From: JBBITI01 sp963735055
GTDB lineage: Bacteria > Chloroflexota > Dehalococcoidia > Dehalococcoidales > UBA2162
Direction of reading: 5' to 3'
Assembly: GCA_963735055.1 (NCBI GenBank)
Contig: CAVTJN010000014.1
Coordinates: 23,084-87,083, forward strand
Length of the DNA stretch: 64,000 nucleotides
Positions 34,079 to 43,737 of the stretch are shown in pieces (within the stretch, counting starts at the first letter, position 1; every line of letters begins with the position of its first letter). The notes beneath the pieces are model-generated. The model was not told where the DNA came from and searched no databases. It saw only the letters and a program-made list of their open reading frames with translations. Both the position numbers and the translations under genes were made by a program.

Positions 34079-34807
34079 ATGAAGCGTTTCGCTAGGGGCT
34101 ACATTGGGCAACAGAAGGGCTTTGCTTTGCTGACCGTATTGATTCTGATGCTGGTCGGCAGCCTGATCATTACCCCACTTCTGAACTTCATGGGGACTGG
34201 CGTCAAGACAACCATGGTGTACAACACAAAGAGCCAGGAGTTGTACGCTGCCGACGCCGGGATCGAGGACGGCCGGTGGCTTATCGAGAAAGACAAAGTA
34301 GCCACGACCTTCCCCGGTCCCAATCCGCCAAAGTACGATCCGTTTGATTACTTTGAGAGCACCGGGGACGGTTGGTCGTATGACTTGGCATCCCAGACCG
34401 GGAGAACGGTAAATGGCTATAGCGTCAACGTTACGCTGAGAAACATGTGGATTCCAGACCTTCCAGTCCCGGATGCGGCCAACGCGAAGGCCATCATCCA
34501 GGGGTCGGTCGGTAACCCGCCCAAACTGGTGATGACCGGGGCGGTGGTGGACCTTCCCGGCGCCACCACGCCGGGGACATACAAGATAAAGATCACGCTA
34601 TTCCGGTGGAGACCCTCTCACGATCAATACGCTCGGGATATGGCTGCCTCCTGGCTTTACCTACCATGCCCCGGGAAACAACAACCTTGTAAACCAGCTT
34701 GGGATCGGCCAACCGAGAATGTACACGACCGAATCATGGCCACCGGCCGAGTACAAGAGTGGTCAGGCCCTGGTCTGGACCTTCAGCGACTACCCGTTCT
34801 CCGGTAA
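34079..34807 (+). CDS. PilX-like secreted protein, N-terminal frame block
   Basis: The block starts MKRFARGYIGQQKGFALLTV, a PilX-type leader (KGFALL) and hydrophobic helix. A repeat-free beta-rich region follows to about residue 190. The frame is lost near 34,650. There, reading TCCTGGC as TCCGGC would restore a continuous protein ending up in the next block, so one extra base is likely. The whole protein would span 34,079-37,645, about 1,190 residues, much larger than usual PilX. Confidence 0.75.
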   Translation: MKRFARGYIGQQKGFALLTVLILMLVGSLIITPLLNFMGTGVKTTMVYNTKSQELYAADAGIEDGRWLIEKDKVATTFPGPNPPKYDPFDYFESTGDGWSYDLASQTGRTVNGYSVNVTLRNMWIPDLPVPDAANAKAIIQGSVGNPPKLVMTGAVVDLPGATTPGTYKIKITLFRWRPSHDQYARDMAASWLYLPCPGKQQPCKPAWDRPTENVHDRIMATGRVQEWSGPGLDLQRLPVLR

Positions 34808-35885
34808 CGCGTCTGCATCGCAAAGCCCCTTCCCCGGCGTCAACATGGCAGATGCGCCGGACCTGGTGAGCACGATCACCTTTCAGTTCGACGGGCCCGA
34901 AGGCGCCAACCCGGCGGCCATTGCCTGGATGAATACGAACCTTAACCTGAGTGGAGGCATCCACTACACGTGGGACGCTGACAAGAAGGTGTTCCAGGTC
35001 GTCTCCACCGCAGGCAACACCACGGTTGAGGCCTATAGTATCAAGACCGAACTGCGAGAGATGGCGGCAGCGATACAAGGGGACTACTATGCCACGGGCA
35101 ACAGCCTGATGACCAACTCCCACTCAGACAACTATCACATCCGCGACCACTGGATCAACACCGATCATTCAAGCAGCAACACTGTCGCCCAAGAGTCCTC
35201 ACCGGGCGCCGGTAATGGCGTTCCCCTTGACGGCGAGGTGAAGGCGGCCTTCCTCTACTGGACATCGTGGTTTCACGAATCGGAGAAGGACACCGTACAT
35301 CCCCTGGACCCGGATACGTGCTCGTCATTCACCAACTGGGACCGCAGCGGTTTGAGCCCCTACCTGAACACCAGCTGGGGTGGGGACGGCGATGTCTTTG
35401 AAGGCCACTTCCGCACCGGAAGTATTGACCCATACCGGTACCTTACCCTGAATAACGGGGTCGACCTGAGCGCCTACTCCCAAGGGCTGGCCACCGTCTC
35501 CTGGGACCAGGGGGTGAGTCTGGTGGGGGCGGGACTGACAGACAACTGCCGCAACTTCAACAACTGGACCCGCAGTCCATCCACTAATGCCTGGGCCCTT
35601 GACGGCACCAGCAACTGGTTCACGGGTCACTTCAACACCGGCTACAACAGTCGGGACCTCAGGTTAGACAGCGACCAGCTTCTTGCCGGGTACAACCCGG
35701 GACAGGTCACTGTCTCCTGGAAGCAGTGGGTCGCTTCGGACCCGGAACCAGTGTTCTCCGATGGCTGCCGAAATTTCAATTACTGGACAAGCGTCGGCAA
35801 CGTCGTGGGCCGTGTACCATCCCAGCCAGCCGCAAAACAATACTACTTACTACTTCCAAGCCCATTCCACCAGTGGCAGCACTAG
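34719..35885 (+). CDS. PilX-like secreted protein, middle frame block
   Basis: This frame continues the previous block with no recognisable initiation signal. It contains Asn/Trp-rich repeats: FTNWDRSG, FNNWTRSP and FNYWTS each begin a similar beta unit of about 75-80 residues. The pattern is that of an extracellular adhesin stalk. Frame is lost again near 35,800, where sequence continues for about 50 residues in another frame (PSQPQNNTTYYFQAHS). Confidence 0.65.
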   Translation: MYTTESWPPAEYKSGQALVWTFSDYPFSGNASASQSPFPGVNMADAPDLVSTITFQFDGPEGANPAAIAWMNTNLNLSGGIHYTWDADKKVFQVVSTAGNTTVEAYSIKTELREMAAAIQGDYYATGNSLMTNSHSDNYHIRDHWINTDHSSSNTVAQESSPGAGNGVPLDGEVKAAFLYWTSWFHESEKDTVHPLDPDTCSSFTNWDRSGLSPYLNTSWGGDGDVFEGHFRTGSIDPYRYLTLNNGVDLSAYSQGLATVSWDQGVSLVGAGLTDNCRNFNNWTRSPSTNAWALDGTSNWFTGHFNTGYNSRDLRLDSDQLLAGYNPGQVTVSWKQWVASDPEPVFSDGCRNFNYWTSVGNVVGRVPSQPAAKQYYLLLPSPFHQWQH

Positions 35886-35950
35886 CAGCAACCGCGACAT
35901 GACGCATTCTCAGAGCCTACAGGACTATGCGTCCGGAGGGAGCGTAACTC

Positions 35951-37645
35951 TTGTCCTGGGATCAGTGGGTCACCGGTGCGGACCCGGATGATGGCCTTCG
36001 GGTTGACTTCTACAATCAGACGACTTCCAGTTGGACGACGGTTTACTCGGTCCTCGGTACTTTCACGGGCACGCAGCGCCCGTCAATTCCGATACCCAGC
36101 CAGTACTTGAACGCCGGTTTCAGAATGAGATTCCATCTTGTTGGCTTTACTGGGAACTACGAGAACTTCAACATTGATAGCATCGACATAACCTTCGTTC
36201 GGTCAGCCTCGGCGCCAGGGGAAAACGATGGCCTTGACATTTCCTACTCGGGTAATAGTGGTTCTACTTGGAGCGACCCTGTCCCCGTGTTCCGCGGTAG
36301 CGGTCCGGGTTTTACCAGGCCGGCGGCGAACAACGCCAGCTACGTCGTGCCCGAAGAGTACTTGACGGACCAGTTCAGAGTCAGATTGTATCTGGTCGGC
36401 TTCGGCACGAGCGGCCAGTACCTTAATCTGGACGACATCACGATCACCTGCCCGCCCCCCCCCGACATCGGACCCGCGGACGGCCTGGACTTCTCTTTTT
36501 CGGGCGATAATGGGGCCAACTGGAGCGCAAACATCCAGGCGTTCCGCGAACACGCATCGCCCAGTAGTTTCTCCTACGCCGTTCCTTCTGCCTACTTGAC
36601 CAGCCAGTTCAAGATGAGGTTCTACCTCGTCGGATTCGGCGGCAACGGGCAGTATTGCACCATTGACAATGTCAAGATCACCGTCGGAAACGGGGACACA
36701 TCGGCATTCTTCAAGATAAACGGGACTCAGGTGTATTTCGATGCCAACGGCATCCCGCGGCAGGGGATGCAGAACATTTCCGCCGATCACGCTTCAGTGA
36801 TAAGCAACGTTATTGGCACCAACCCGACCGGTTTCTCCTACGCCAGTTACAAAGATGTGACGGAGCTGGTACGGGCCTTCAGTCCCAGCCCCAGTGGCCA
36901 GACCAACCACCCGGGTATCGCCACCTACACCGTCGGCGGAGTGGATGGGACCCTCGGCGATGACAGTCGGCCGGGCGACGGATACCAGCTGGCCCACGCC
37001 GGTTGGTCTTTGATTATCGTCTATTCCAGCCCGCAAACCCTGGGTCACCAGCTGTACCTTTTTGACAGGTTCAGTTTCGACGACGATTTCGCCGACCTCG
37101 ACTTCGATCGAGATGCTTCCCACCTGCCGGGTGGCGACATCAGGGGTTTCATCGTCCCTGATCGGGTCCCGGGTGAGGCGATGACGGCCGATGCCGCGAA
37201 GATGACCATCATGGTCGGCGAGGGTGACGACTTCATTGCCGGCAGCAGCGGCTACCCCGGCGATTTTGTCGCTTTCAACGCCCCGGCCAACTACTGGACC
37301 TCCCCGGCCATTGCGGCAAGGGATATACCCAACAACTACAAACTCTGGGACGGCAAGGACTCACAGGTTGTCTCGAATTCGAACACATCGAGTTCTCCAA
37401 ATAACGTGTGGAACGGCCTGTCGACCGCGTTCAACGCCGACGGCATTGATGTCGACACCTTCCACATCCCGTGGGACAGCAACCATGATGGAGCGGTCAG
37501 TAGCTCGGACATGCTGTCACCCGGTGATATTTCGGCCCACATCGACCTGTGTACCGCCCAGGATAACTGGAACCTGGTATACATTATTCTGTCTTTCCGC
37601 AGCAAGGCGGTAACGGGCGGCTCGGTAACCTACTTGATCCGATAG
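35951..37645 (+). CDS. PilX-like secreted protein, C-terminal frame block
   Basis: The third block holds three repeated beta-sandwich units, recognised by YLNAGFRMRFHLVGF, YLTDQFRVRLYLVGF and YLTSQFKMRFYLVGF. A long Asp/Gly-rich region then includes DFADLDFDRDAS and ends in a hydrophobic strand. No transmembrane anchor follows. With the previous blocks it forms one large pilus-associated surface protein. All three frame changes in the gene shift by +1. Confidence 0.65.
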   Translation: MSWDQWVTGADPDDGLRVDFYNQTTSSWTTVYSVLGTFTGTQRPSIPIPSQYLNAGFRMRFHLVGFTGNYENFNIDSIDITFVRSASAPGENDGLDISYSGNSGSTWSDPVPVFRGSGPGFTRPAANNASYVVPEEYLTDQFRVRLYLVGFGTSGQYLNLDDITITCPPPPDIGPADGLDFSFSGDNGANWSANIQAFREHASPSSFSYAVPSAYLTSQFKMRFYLVGFGGNGQYCTIDNVKITVGNGDTSAFFKINGTQVYFDANGIPRQGMQNISADHASVISNVIGTNPTGFSYASYKDVTELVRAFSPSPSGQTNHPGIATYTVGGVDGTLGDDSRPGDGYQLAHAGWSLIIVYSSPQTLGHQLYLFDRFSFDDDFADLDFDRDASHLPGGDIRGFIVPDRVPGEAMTADAAKMTIMVGEGDDFIAGSSGYPGDFVAFNAPANYWTSPAIAARDIPNNYKLWDGKDSQVVSNSNTSSSPNNVWNGLSTAFNADGIDVDTFHIPWDSNHDGAVSSSDMLSPGDISAHIDLCTAQDNWNLVYIILSFRSKAVTGGSVTYLIR

Positions 37646-37943
37646 CGGCACACGGGAATAGAGGGGCCTACGGGGTCGAGTGTTCTTTGACTTTCCTGAT
37701 GGAGTAGTAATCACAAGAGAGCCGGTGGGACTGAGCGATACGCTCGCGCCGTCATGGTTTCTGCAGGGACCGCGAGGCATCACACCAACCACATGACAGA
37801 CAAGTGGTTCGTGATGGTTGTGGCAGGGCCAAACCCATCTTGTGTGCCCCAACCTCTTGGAGCAAGATAACAACATGAGATGGATCTGGTTGACGTGACG
37901 CCCCTCCAACCGGTTCGCGCAGGTAGCCGGAGGAGATTGAAGG

Positions 37944-38390
37944 ATGGCGCCTACTGACGTCGTTCCTGAGCTCCGGGGTGAACTCAGAGAGTATCTGCAA
38001 CGGCAGGGTTATGAAGTCAACGAGGATGCCGGCCTCGTGGGCAAGTCCGGCATCAGGCATTCCTTCGACATGCTGGCGGAGAAGAACGATGGCCTGTCCA
38101 CCCATCGGCTGGCGGTCGGTATCGCCGCCGGTGGTGATCGGGAAGACGAGGCGACCGTAATATTCGACCTGGCCAACCGGGCATTTGATGCAGGGATCAA
38201 TAACCGGCTGCTGGTGGCGGTGCCCGATTTCTGCGAAAGGTCGAAGCAAATGGCCGGCAAGCAGCGTATCGTGGTCATCGATCGCGAGACCATCAGCTCG
38301 GCCCTGGCGCTCAAAGACAAGACCGTCGCCGAAGGTCGCCTCCCCCTCTCAAGTTCGAGACATCGGCCGATCTCGCCCAATCGCTGGTAG
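37944..38390 (+). CDS. GspE/PilB ATPase: first N-terminal domain (frame-separated)
   Basis: The ORF starts at ATG 37,944 behind GGAGGAGATTGAAGG and is the true start of the ATPase gene. It encodes a domain with LVGKSGIRHSFDMLAEK near residue 30 and NRAFDAGINNRLLVAVPDF near 78. This could be a restriction-endonuclease-like fold, but I am not certain. The frame changes near 38,345 at a C-rich tract, where one base appears lost. The spacer 37,646-37,943 before it shows no gene. Confidence 0.7.
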   Translation: MAPTDVVPELRGELREYLQRQGYEVNEDAGLVGKSGIRHSFDMLAEKNDGLSTHRLAVGIAAGGDREDEATVIFDLANRAFDAGINNRLLVAVPDFCERSKQMAGKQRIVVIDRETISSALALKDKTVAEGRLPLSSSRHRPISPNRW

Positions 38391-38767
38391 CCCGCGGTTA
38401 CAAGATCGAGGAACAGGGCAGGCTGACCGGAAAGTCTGGAGTGGTGTATGCCTTCGATATTCTGGCCCGCATTGACGGTAACCAGGTCAACCACGTGCTC
38501 GGGATCGATTTCGTGCATTCCGCCACTGAGGTTGGACTGAGCGAGGTGGCGCTCTTTGACACTAAGGCCTACGACTGTGGGGTTGACGACAAGGTCATCG
38601 TGGTGTCTCCCACCCTTACTCGTGAAGCCCGGCAATTCGCGCGGCACCAGCGGATCCGCGTCCTTGAACACGATGACCGCATGGCCAGACTCGCCGCTGC
38701 CGTTATCACCGGAGTCGCCCGTCGCCAAGCCGGCCGACAAGAAAGCCGAAGTCAGATCAACTGGTAG
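38346..38767 (+). CDS. GspE/PilB ATPase: second N-terminal domain (frame-separated)
   Basis: Read in the shifted frame from about 38,346, the sequence repeats the first domain: LTGKSGVVYAFDILARI aligns with LVGKSGIRHSFDMLAEK and CGVDDKVIVVSPTLTREA with AGINNRLLVAVPDFCERS. The two copies are about 130 residues apart. The frame ends in a stop at 38,767, but the main ATPase frame resumes by about 38,715. Confidence 0.65.
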
Positions 38768-40250
38768 ACCGCTCCGGCAAATGATCACGGCGGAGGCCCT
38801 GGCGCTGATTCCCGAAGTCATGGCGCGGCGCTACAACGCAGTGCCAATGTCGGTGGTCGGGAATGTGTTGCAGGTGGCCATGGCGGACTCGAGCGATATC
38901 TTTGCGCTGGAGGCCTTCGCCGCCCAGAGTAGGATGCGGATCGTCCCCGTGTCGGCCGGCGCCCGCGAGGTCCGGGAAGCGATCGATTTCAGCTACAAGG
39001 GATATGGTGAAATCGAGAAAACGATTTCCCGTATCTCAACGTCCGAAGAGTCCACCGACGATGGCCCCGCCATCAGCGCCACGCTCGACAGCCCGCTTAC
39101 CCAGGCCCTCAACCTGATCGTCGAAGAGGCGGTAAAGGCGCGTGCTTCCGATATTCATATTGAACCGGAGGACGACCGCCTCCGCGTCCGCTACCGGATC
39201 GACGGCATTCTGCAGGACATGATGTCCCTGCCCCTGAGCGTGCGGAGGTCCCTGATTTCAAGGATCAAGATACTGTCGGAGTTGAACATCGCCGAACGTC
39301 AGCGGCCCCAGGACGGCCAGTTCACCGCCGTGGCCAAAGGCCGGGAAATCGACATCCGTGTTGCCGTCGCCCCCACGGTATGGGGGGAAATGGCGGTCCT
39401 CAGGATCCTTGACAAGTCCCTGGCAGTGATCGAACTGTCCGAACTCGGCATGCTGGACAGCGGTCTGGCCAAGTACAAAGAGATGCTCAAGGTGCCGCAT
39501 GGGATGATCCTCATTTCCGGTCCCACCGGCGCCGGCAAGACCACTACCCTCTACGGTTCGGTCAACTCGCTGGACAAAATGGGACGGAACATCGTCACCA
39601 TCGAAGACCCCGCCGAGTACCGCTTCAAGGACATTAACCAGATCCAGGTCAACAACCTGGCGGGCATCAACTTTGCCTCCGGCCTGCGGTCGATACTGCG
39701 TCTCGACCCCGACGTGATACTGGTGGGCGAGATCCGCGACAGCGAGACGGCCAACATCGCTGTCCAGGCTGCCTTGACCGGACACCTGATGCTGTCCTCC
39801 ATCCACGCCAATGACACGGTCGGCGTCCTGTTCCGGATGCTCGACCTGAATATCGAGAACTTCCTGATCGCGTCGTGCATGATCGGCATCGTCGCCCAGC
39901 GCATGGTCCGGCGCATCTGCCCGGACTGCGCCCAGCTGATCGAAGCGCCGTCCATGGAGCAGATGGCCTACGAACAGGAGATTGGAGAAAAGCAGGCCCG
40001 GTTCATGTACGGCACAGGCTGCAAGTCCTGCGCCTACACCGGTTACCTGGGCCGGACCGGCATATTCGAGATTCTGTCCATGACCGACGCCATCCGGATG
40101 CTTATCACCAACCGGGCCAGCAGCACCGAGATCAAACATCTGGCCGTCAAAGAGGGCATGGTGTCGCTCATGAAAGACGGGATGAGGAAAGTCAAAGCCG
40201 GGGTCACCACGCCGTCTGAGGTTATCCGCAGCGCCTATACGATGGGTTAG
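38715..40250 (+). CDS. GspE/PilB type secretion/pilus assembly ATPase core
   Basis: After a 100-residue GSPII_E N-domain, the Walker A motif SGPTGAGKTTTLYG is near residue 260 of this block. The Asp box (EDPAEY), Walker B (LRLDPDVILVGEIRD) and His box (LTGHLMLSSIHAND) follow. A zinc-binding tetracysteine (CPDC and CKSC) is present as in PilB/GspE. It is a cytoplasmic hexameric motor that polymerises pilins. No PilC/GspF or PilD gene is visible, so these lie elsewhere. Confidence 0.92.
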   Translation, partial: SPVAKPADKKAEVRSTGRPLRQMITAEALALIPEVMARRYNAVPMSVVGNVLQVAMADSSDIFALEAFAAQSRMRIVPVSAGAREVREAIDFSYKGYGEIEKTISRISTSEESTDDGPAISATLDSPLTQALNLIVEEAVKARASDIHIEPEDDRLRVRYRIDGILQDMMSLPLSVRRSLISRIKILSELNIAERQRPQDGQFTAVAKGREIDIRVAVAPTVWGEMAVLRILDKSLAVIELSELGMLDSGLAKYKEMLKVPHGMILISGPTGAGKTTTLYGSVNSLDKMGRNIVTIEDPAEYRFKDINQIQVNNLAGINFASGLRSILRLDPDVILVGEIRDSETANIAVQAALTGHLMLSSIHANDTVGVLFRMLDLNIENFLIASCMIGIVAQRMVRRICPDCAQLIEAPSMEQMAYEQEIGEKQARFMYGTGCKSCAYTGYLGRTGIFEILSMTDAIRMLITNRASSTEIKHLAVKEGMVSLMKDGMRKVKAGVTTPSEVIRSAYTMG

Positions 40251-40318
40251 CTGATACTTGATTCGGGTGCAAAGCCAGTCCGGTATGGTGATCATTGGGA
40301 GAGTGCGCCGGGGGAACC

Positions 40319-40734
40319 ATGAAATGGTATCTGGGCAGAAACCGCCCGCCACCGCCGGAGGGAGGTGGCTGCTGCCGTGGCGAAGGGACTTCGACGCGAT
40401 CGAGATCCTCACGGTCATCGCCATCATCGGAATACTGGCTTCGGTCATCATCGTAAGTGTGTTACGATTCCTGGAGACCAGTACGCTGAATGCCGCCAAG
40501 ACCGAGATGGCAAACGTGAAGACCGCGGCACTGGCTTACTACGGGCAACACAATGCCTGGCCCCCCGATTCCCGGTCTCTGACCCCCTGGATTGAAGGGA
40601 CAATCAAAGCGATCTACGTGTTTGACGGCTCAACTGGACTGATTACCGGGGTTTCCGCTGTAACCTGGCCATGGATCACATGGTCTCCTCCGCCGGGGCC
40701 ACCTTTCGAGCGAGAGTTCCAGTGGACCAGGTAG
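40319..40734 (+). pseudogene. GspG/PilA-like major pilin with a corrupted leader
   Basis: The mature part is a clear pilin: EILTVIAIIGILASVIIVS helix, then NAAKTEMANVKTAALAYYGQ, closely matching the pilin at 54,150-54,530. The expected glycine-phenylalanine cleavage site is replaced by RDFDAIE. A good ribosome site (GGGGGAACC) and ATG at 40,319 lead into a different frame that would reach GEG just before a proper FTLIE if two bases were removed. So a frame change appears to sit on the cleavage site. An in-frame ATG at 40,324 is the fallback start. Confidence 0.6.
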
Positions 40735-41003
40735 ACCTTTTCGCCCGCGTTCCATTTGGATAGGCAATACCGACCGTTTGGTTGGCCTGTTTCCCGATAA
40801 CTGAAAGAGCCGGGATATTGCAGGCCCACCTGGGCACGGAGTCATCGGCGAGAACAGGGTCGGAACGGTCCTCTTTCGGCGCAAACAAAGTTGCATCTCC
40901 GCCTTGATGATTTGTAGCACTATGGCTATGATATGAGAACGGTGAAATAGTGTGGCCCCATGCCGGAGAGAAAGCCGGCAGCAAGATGCATGAGGTGGCA
41001 CAT

Positions 41004-42605
41004 ATGCGTGGTGTGAGAGTCAGCAGAGGGAGGCCGGGCGGTACGTTCTTCAAGAGATGTGTTTGTTCACTTGCCTTGGTCACCACTATGCTGCTCTCTT
41101 TCATACTTGCGGCCCCCCCGGCTTTCGCGGACACGAGCGGAACCCGCAACGCTGGAACCGGAACCGACGTACCTTTTGGAGACACGGCATGGACGAGCTC
41201 CGGCAACATCACTGCGGTGGGCCCTCCTTACGCCACCGTGACTCTCGCACCCGGAAATGATTCGCATTACCTGCAAGCCACGAACTACGGCTTCAGCATA
41301 CCCGCGGGCGCGACAATTAATGGAGTCGAGGTCTTTATCAATCGCACCGGTCAACAATCTGCCGGTTTTGGCTTTCGGGATGAGCACGTCTTTCTGGTTA
41401 AGGGCGGGGTTATTCAAACCGGGAGTGACAAAGCCCATACCGGCAGCAATTGGCCCACGTCTTTTGCTGCTGCTACCTACGGATCAGCGAGTGACGTGTG
41501 GGGGCAGATTTCACCCCCGTTAACCCCCGCAGATGTAAATAGCGCCAATTTCGGGGTGGCTCTTGTTGTGCATAGCAATCTTGTCATTTCTACTCTGACA
41601 GCCACGGTCGACTACGTACAGATCAGGGTCACATATACCCCTGTGCCGACGGTCGGCTTCGCGTCGACCTCGTCCAGTGGGTCCGAGAACACGACCCCGG
41701 CCGACCTGGCGGTCAACCTGTCAGCGCCTTCGGCTAATACGGTAACTGTGGATTATGCCGTCACCGGCGGCACGGCCACCGGTGGCGGGGTCGACTATGC
41801 TCTGGCCGGAGGTACCTTGATCTTCAGTCCGGGTGTCACATCGCGGAATATTGCCATCGCCGTGGTCAACGACAGCATCGGTGAACCCAATGAGACAGTA
41901 CTAGTGACCTTGTCGAGCTCCTCGAATGCCACCTTGGGGGCAACCCCCGTCCACACCTACACTATAAACGACGATGACGTTCCAGGCATAACCGTTTCGC
42001 CGACCGCAGGACTGGTTACGACCGAGGCGGGCGGGACCGCCCAGTTCACCATCGTTCTCACGTCTCAACCCTCGGCCAATGTGACGATCGGCCTGACAAG
42101 CAGCGACTTGACTGAGGGCGTCGTCTCTCCGTCCAGCGTTACCTTTGCCCCTGGCAACTGGAGCACTCCTCGGGCAGTGATCGTCACCGGAGTCCCTGAC
42201 GGGATCGTAGACGGAAACATCGCCTACAACATCGTAACTGCGCCGGCCAGCTCGGCAGACGGCAACTACAGTGGAATGAATGCCGGTGACATCGGCGTCA
42301 CCAACGATGACATCGATTCGTTTCCACCCCCCGACACCACCGCCCCGGCAGCCGTTTCCAACCTGGCCACCACCGGTCCCACTCAGACTTCCATCACCCT
42401 CACCTGGACGGCCCCCGGCGATGACGGCAGCGACGGGCACCGCCGCCACTTACGATATTCGCTACTCGACTTCCCTCATCAACGACGGCAACTGGGCGGC
42501 CGCGACCCCGGCGACCGGCGAGCCCACTCCCCGGGTGGCCGGCACCGGCGAGTCCTTTGCCGTCCCCGGCCTGAGCGCCAATACCACCTACTACTTCGCC
42601 ATTAA
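41004..42605 (+). CDS. Large surface protein with Calx-beta and fibronectin III domains (N-terminal block)
   Basis: A Sec signal peptide (FILAAPPAFADTSG, cleavage near residue 43) precedes a beta domain of about 170 residues also present twice in the adhesin at 61 kb. A Calx-beta domain follows (FASTSSSGSENTTPADLAV to SNATLGATPVHTYTI), then a second related domain and the first fibronectin III unit. The frame is lost near 42,430. Start ATG 41,004 follows GAGGTGG; GTG 40,950 is also in frame. It is 270 bases after the pilin. Confidence 0.75.
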   Translation: MRGVRVSRGRPGGTFFKRCVCSLALVTTMLLSFILAAPPAFADTSGTRNAGTGTDVPFGDTAWTSSGNITAVGPPYATVTLAPGNDSHYLQATNYGFSIPAGATINGVEVFINRTGQQSAGFGFRDEHVFLVKGGVIQTGSDKAHTGSNWPTSFAAATYGSASDVWGQISPPLTPADVNSANFGVALVVHSNLVISTLTATVDYVQIRVTYTPVPTVGFASTSSSGSENTTPADLAVNLSAPSANTVTVDYAVTGGTATGGGVDYALAGGTLIFSPGVTSRNIAIAVVNDSIGEPNETVLVTLSSSSNATLGATPVHTYTINDDDVPGITVSPTAGLVTTEAGGTAQFTIVLTSQPSANVTIGLTSSDLTEGVVSPSSVTFAPGNWSTPRAVIVTGVPDGIVDGNIAYNIVTAPASSADGNYSGMNAGDIGVTNDDIDSFPPPDTTAPAAVSNLATTGPTQTSITLTWTAPGDDGSDGHRRHLRYSLLDFPHQRRQLGGRDPGDRRAHSPGGRHRRVLCRPRPERQYHLLLRH

Positions 42606-43737
42606 GACCGGCCGATGAGGTGCCCAACTGGTCCGCTGTCTCCAACTGTCCCAGCGGCACGACCCTGGCCACTCCGCCACCCCCCGACACCACCGCCCCG
42701 GCAGCCGTGTCCAACCTGGCCACCACCGGTCCCACTCAGACTTCCATTACCCTCACCTGGACGGCCCCCGGCGATGACGGAGCGTCCGGCACCGCCGCCA
42801 CTTACGATATTCGTTACTCGACTTCCCTCATCAACGATGGCAACTGGGCGGCTGCGGCTCAGGCGACCGGCGAGCCCACCCCCCGGGTGGCCGGCACCGG
42901 CGAGTCCTTTACCGTCCCCGGCCTGAGCGCCAATACCACCTACTACTTCGCCATTAAGACGGCCGATGAGGTACCCAACTGGTCCGCCGTCTCCAACTGT
43001 CCCAGCAGCACGACCCTGGCCACTCCGCCACCCCCCGACACCACCGCCCCGGCAGCCGTGTCCAACCTGGCCACCACCGGTCCCACTCAGACTTCCATTA
43101 CCCTCACCTGGACGGCCCCCGGCGATGACGGAGCGTCCGGCACCGCCGCCACCTACGATATTCGTTACTCGACTTCCCTCATCAACGATGGCAACTGGGC
43201 GGCTGCGGCTCAGGCGACCGGCGAGCCCACCCCCCGGGTGGCCGGCACCGGCGAGTCCTTTACCGTCCCCGGCCTGAGCGCCAATACCACCTACTACTTC
43301 GCCATTAAGTCGGCCGATGAAGTACCCAACTGGTCCGCTGTCTCCAACTGTCCCAGCAGCACGACCCTGGCCACTCCGCCACCCCCCGACACCACCGCCC
43401 CGGCAGCCGTTTCCAACCTGGCCACCACCGGTCCCACTCAGACTTCCATTACCCTCACCTGGACGGCCCCCGGCGATGACGGAGCGTCCGGCACCGCCGC
43501 CACCTACGATATTCGTTACTCGACTTCCCTCATCAACGATGGCAACTGGGCGGCTGCGGCTCAGGCGACCGGCGAGCCCACCCCCCGGGTGGCCGGTACC
43601 GGCGAGTCCTTTGCCGTCCCCGGCCTGAGCCCCAATACCACCTACTACTTTGCCATCAAGACGGCTGACGAAGTACCCAACCTGTCCGCCATCTCCAACA
43701 GTCCGGCGGCGAGCACTCTCCCGGTCGCTTCCCCACC
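42339..43737 (+). repeat. Four near-identical 351-bp fibronectin III repeats
   Basis: Units starting near 42,339, 42,690, 43,041 and 43,392 repeat every 351 bases (117 residues) and are over 95 percent identical by eye. Each opens with DTTAPAAVSNLATTG and ends with a TTYYFAIKTADEVPN-like segment. The first unit carries two single-base insertions (about 42,430 and 42,610) that split the gene. Confidence 0.85.

Noticed and set aside
42339..43737. Regular 351-bp repeats considered as a CRISPR or satellite array
   Set aside because: The units are coding fibronectin III domains without short repeats and unique spacers.
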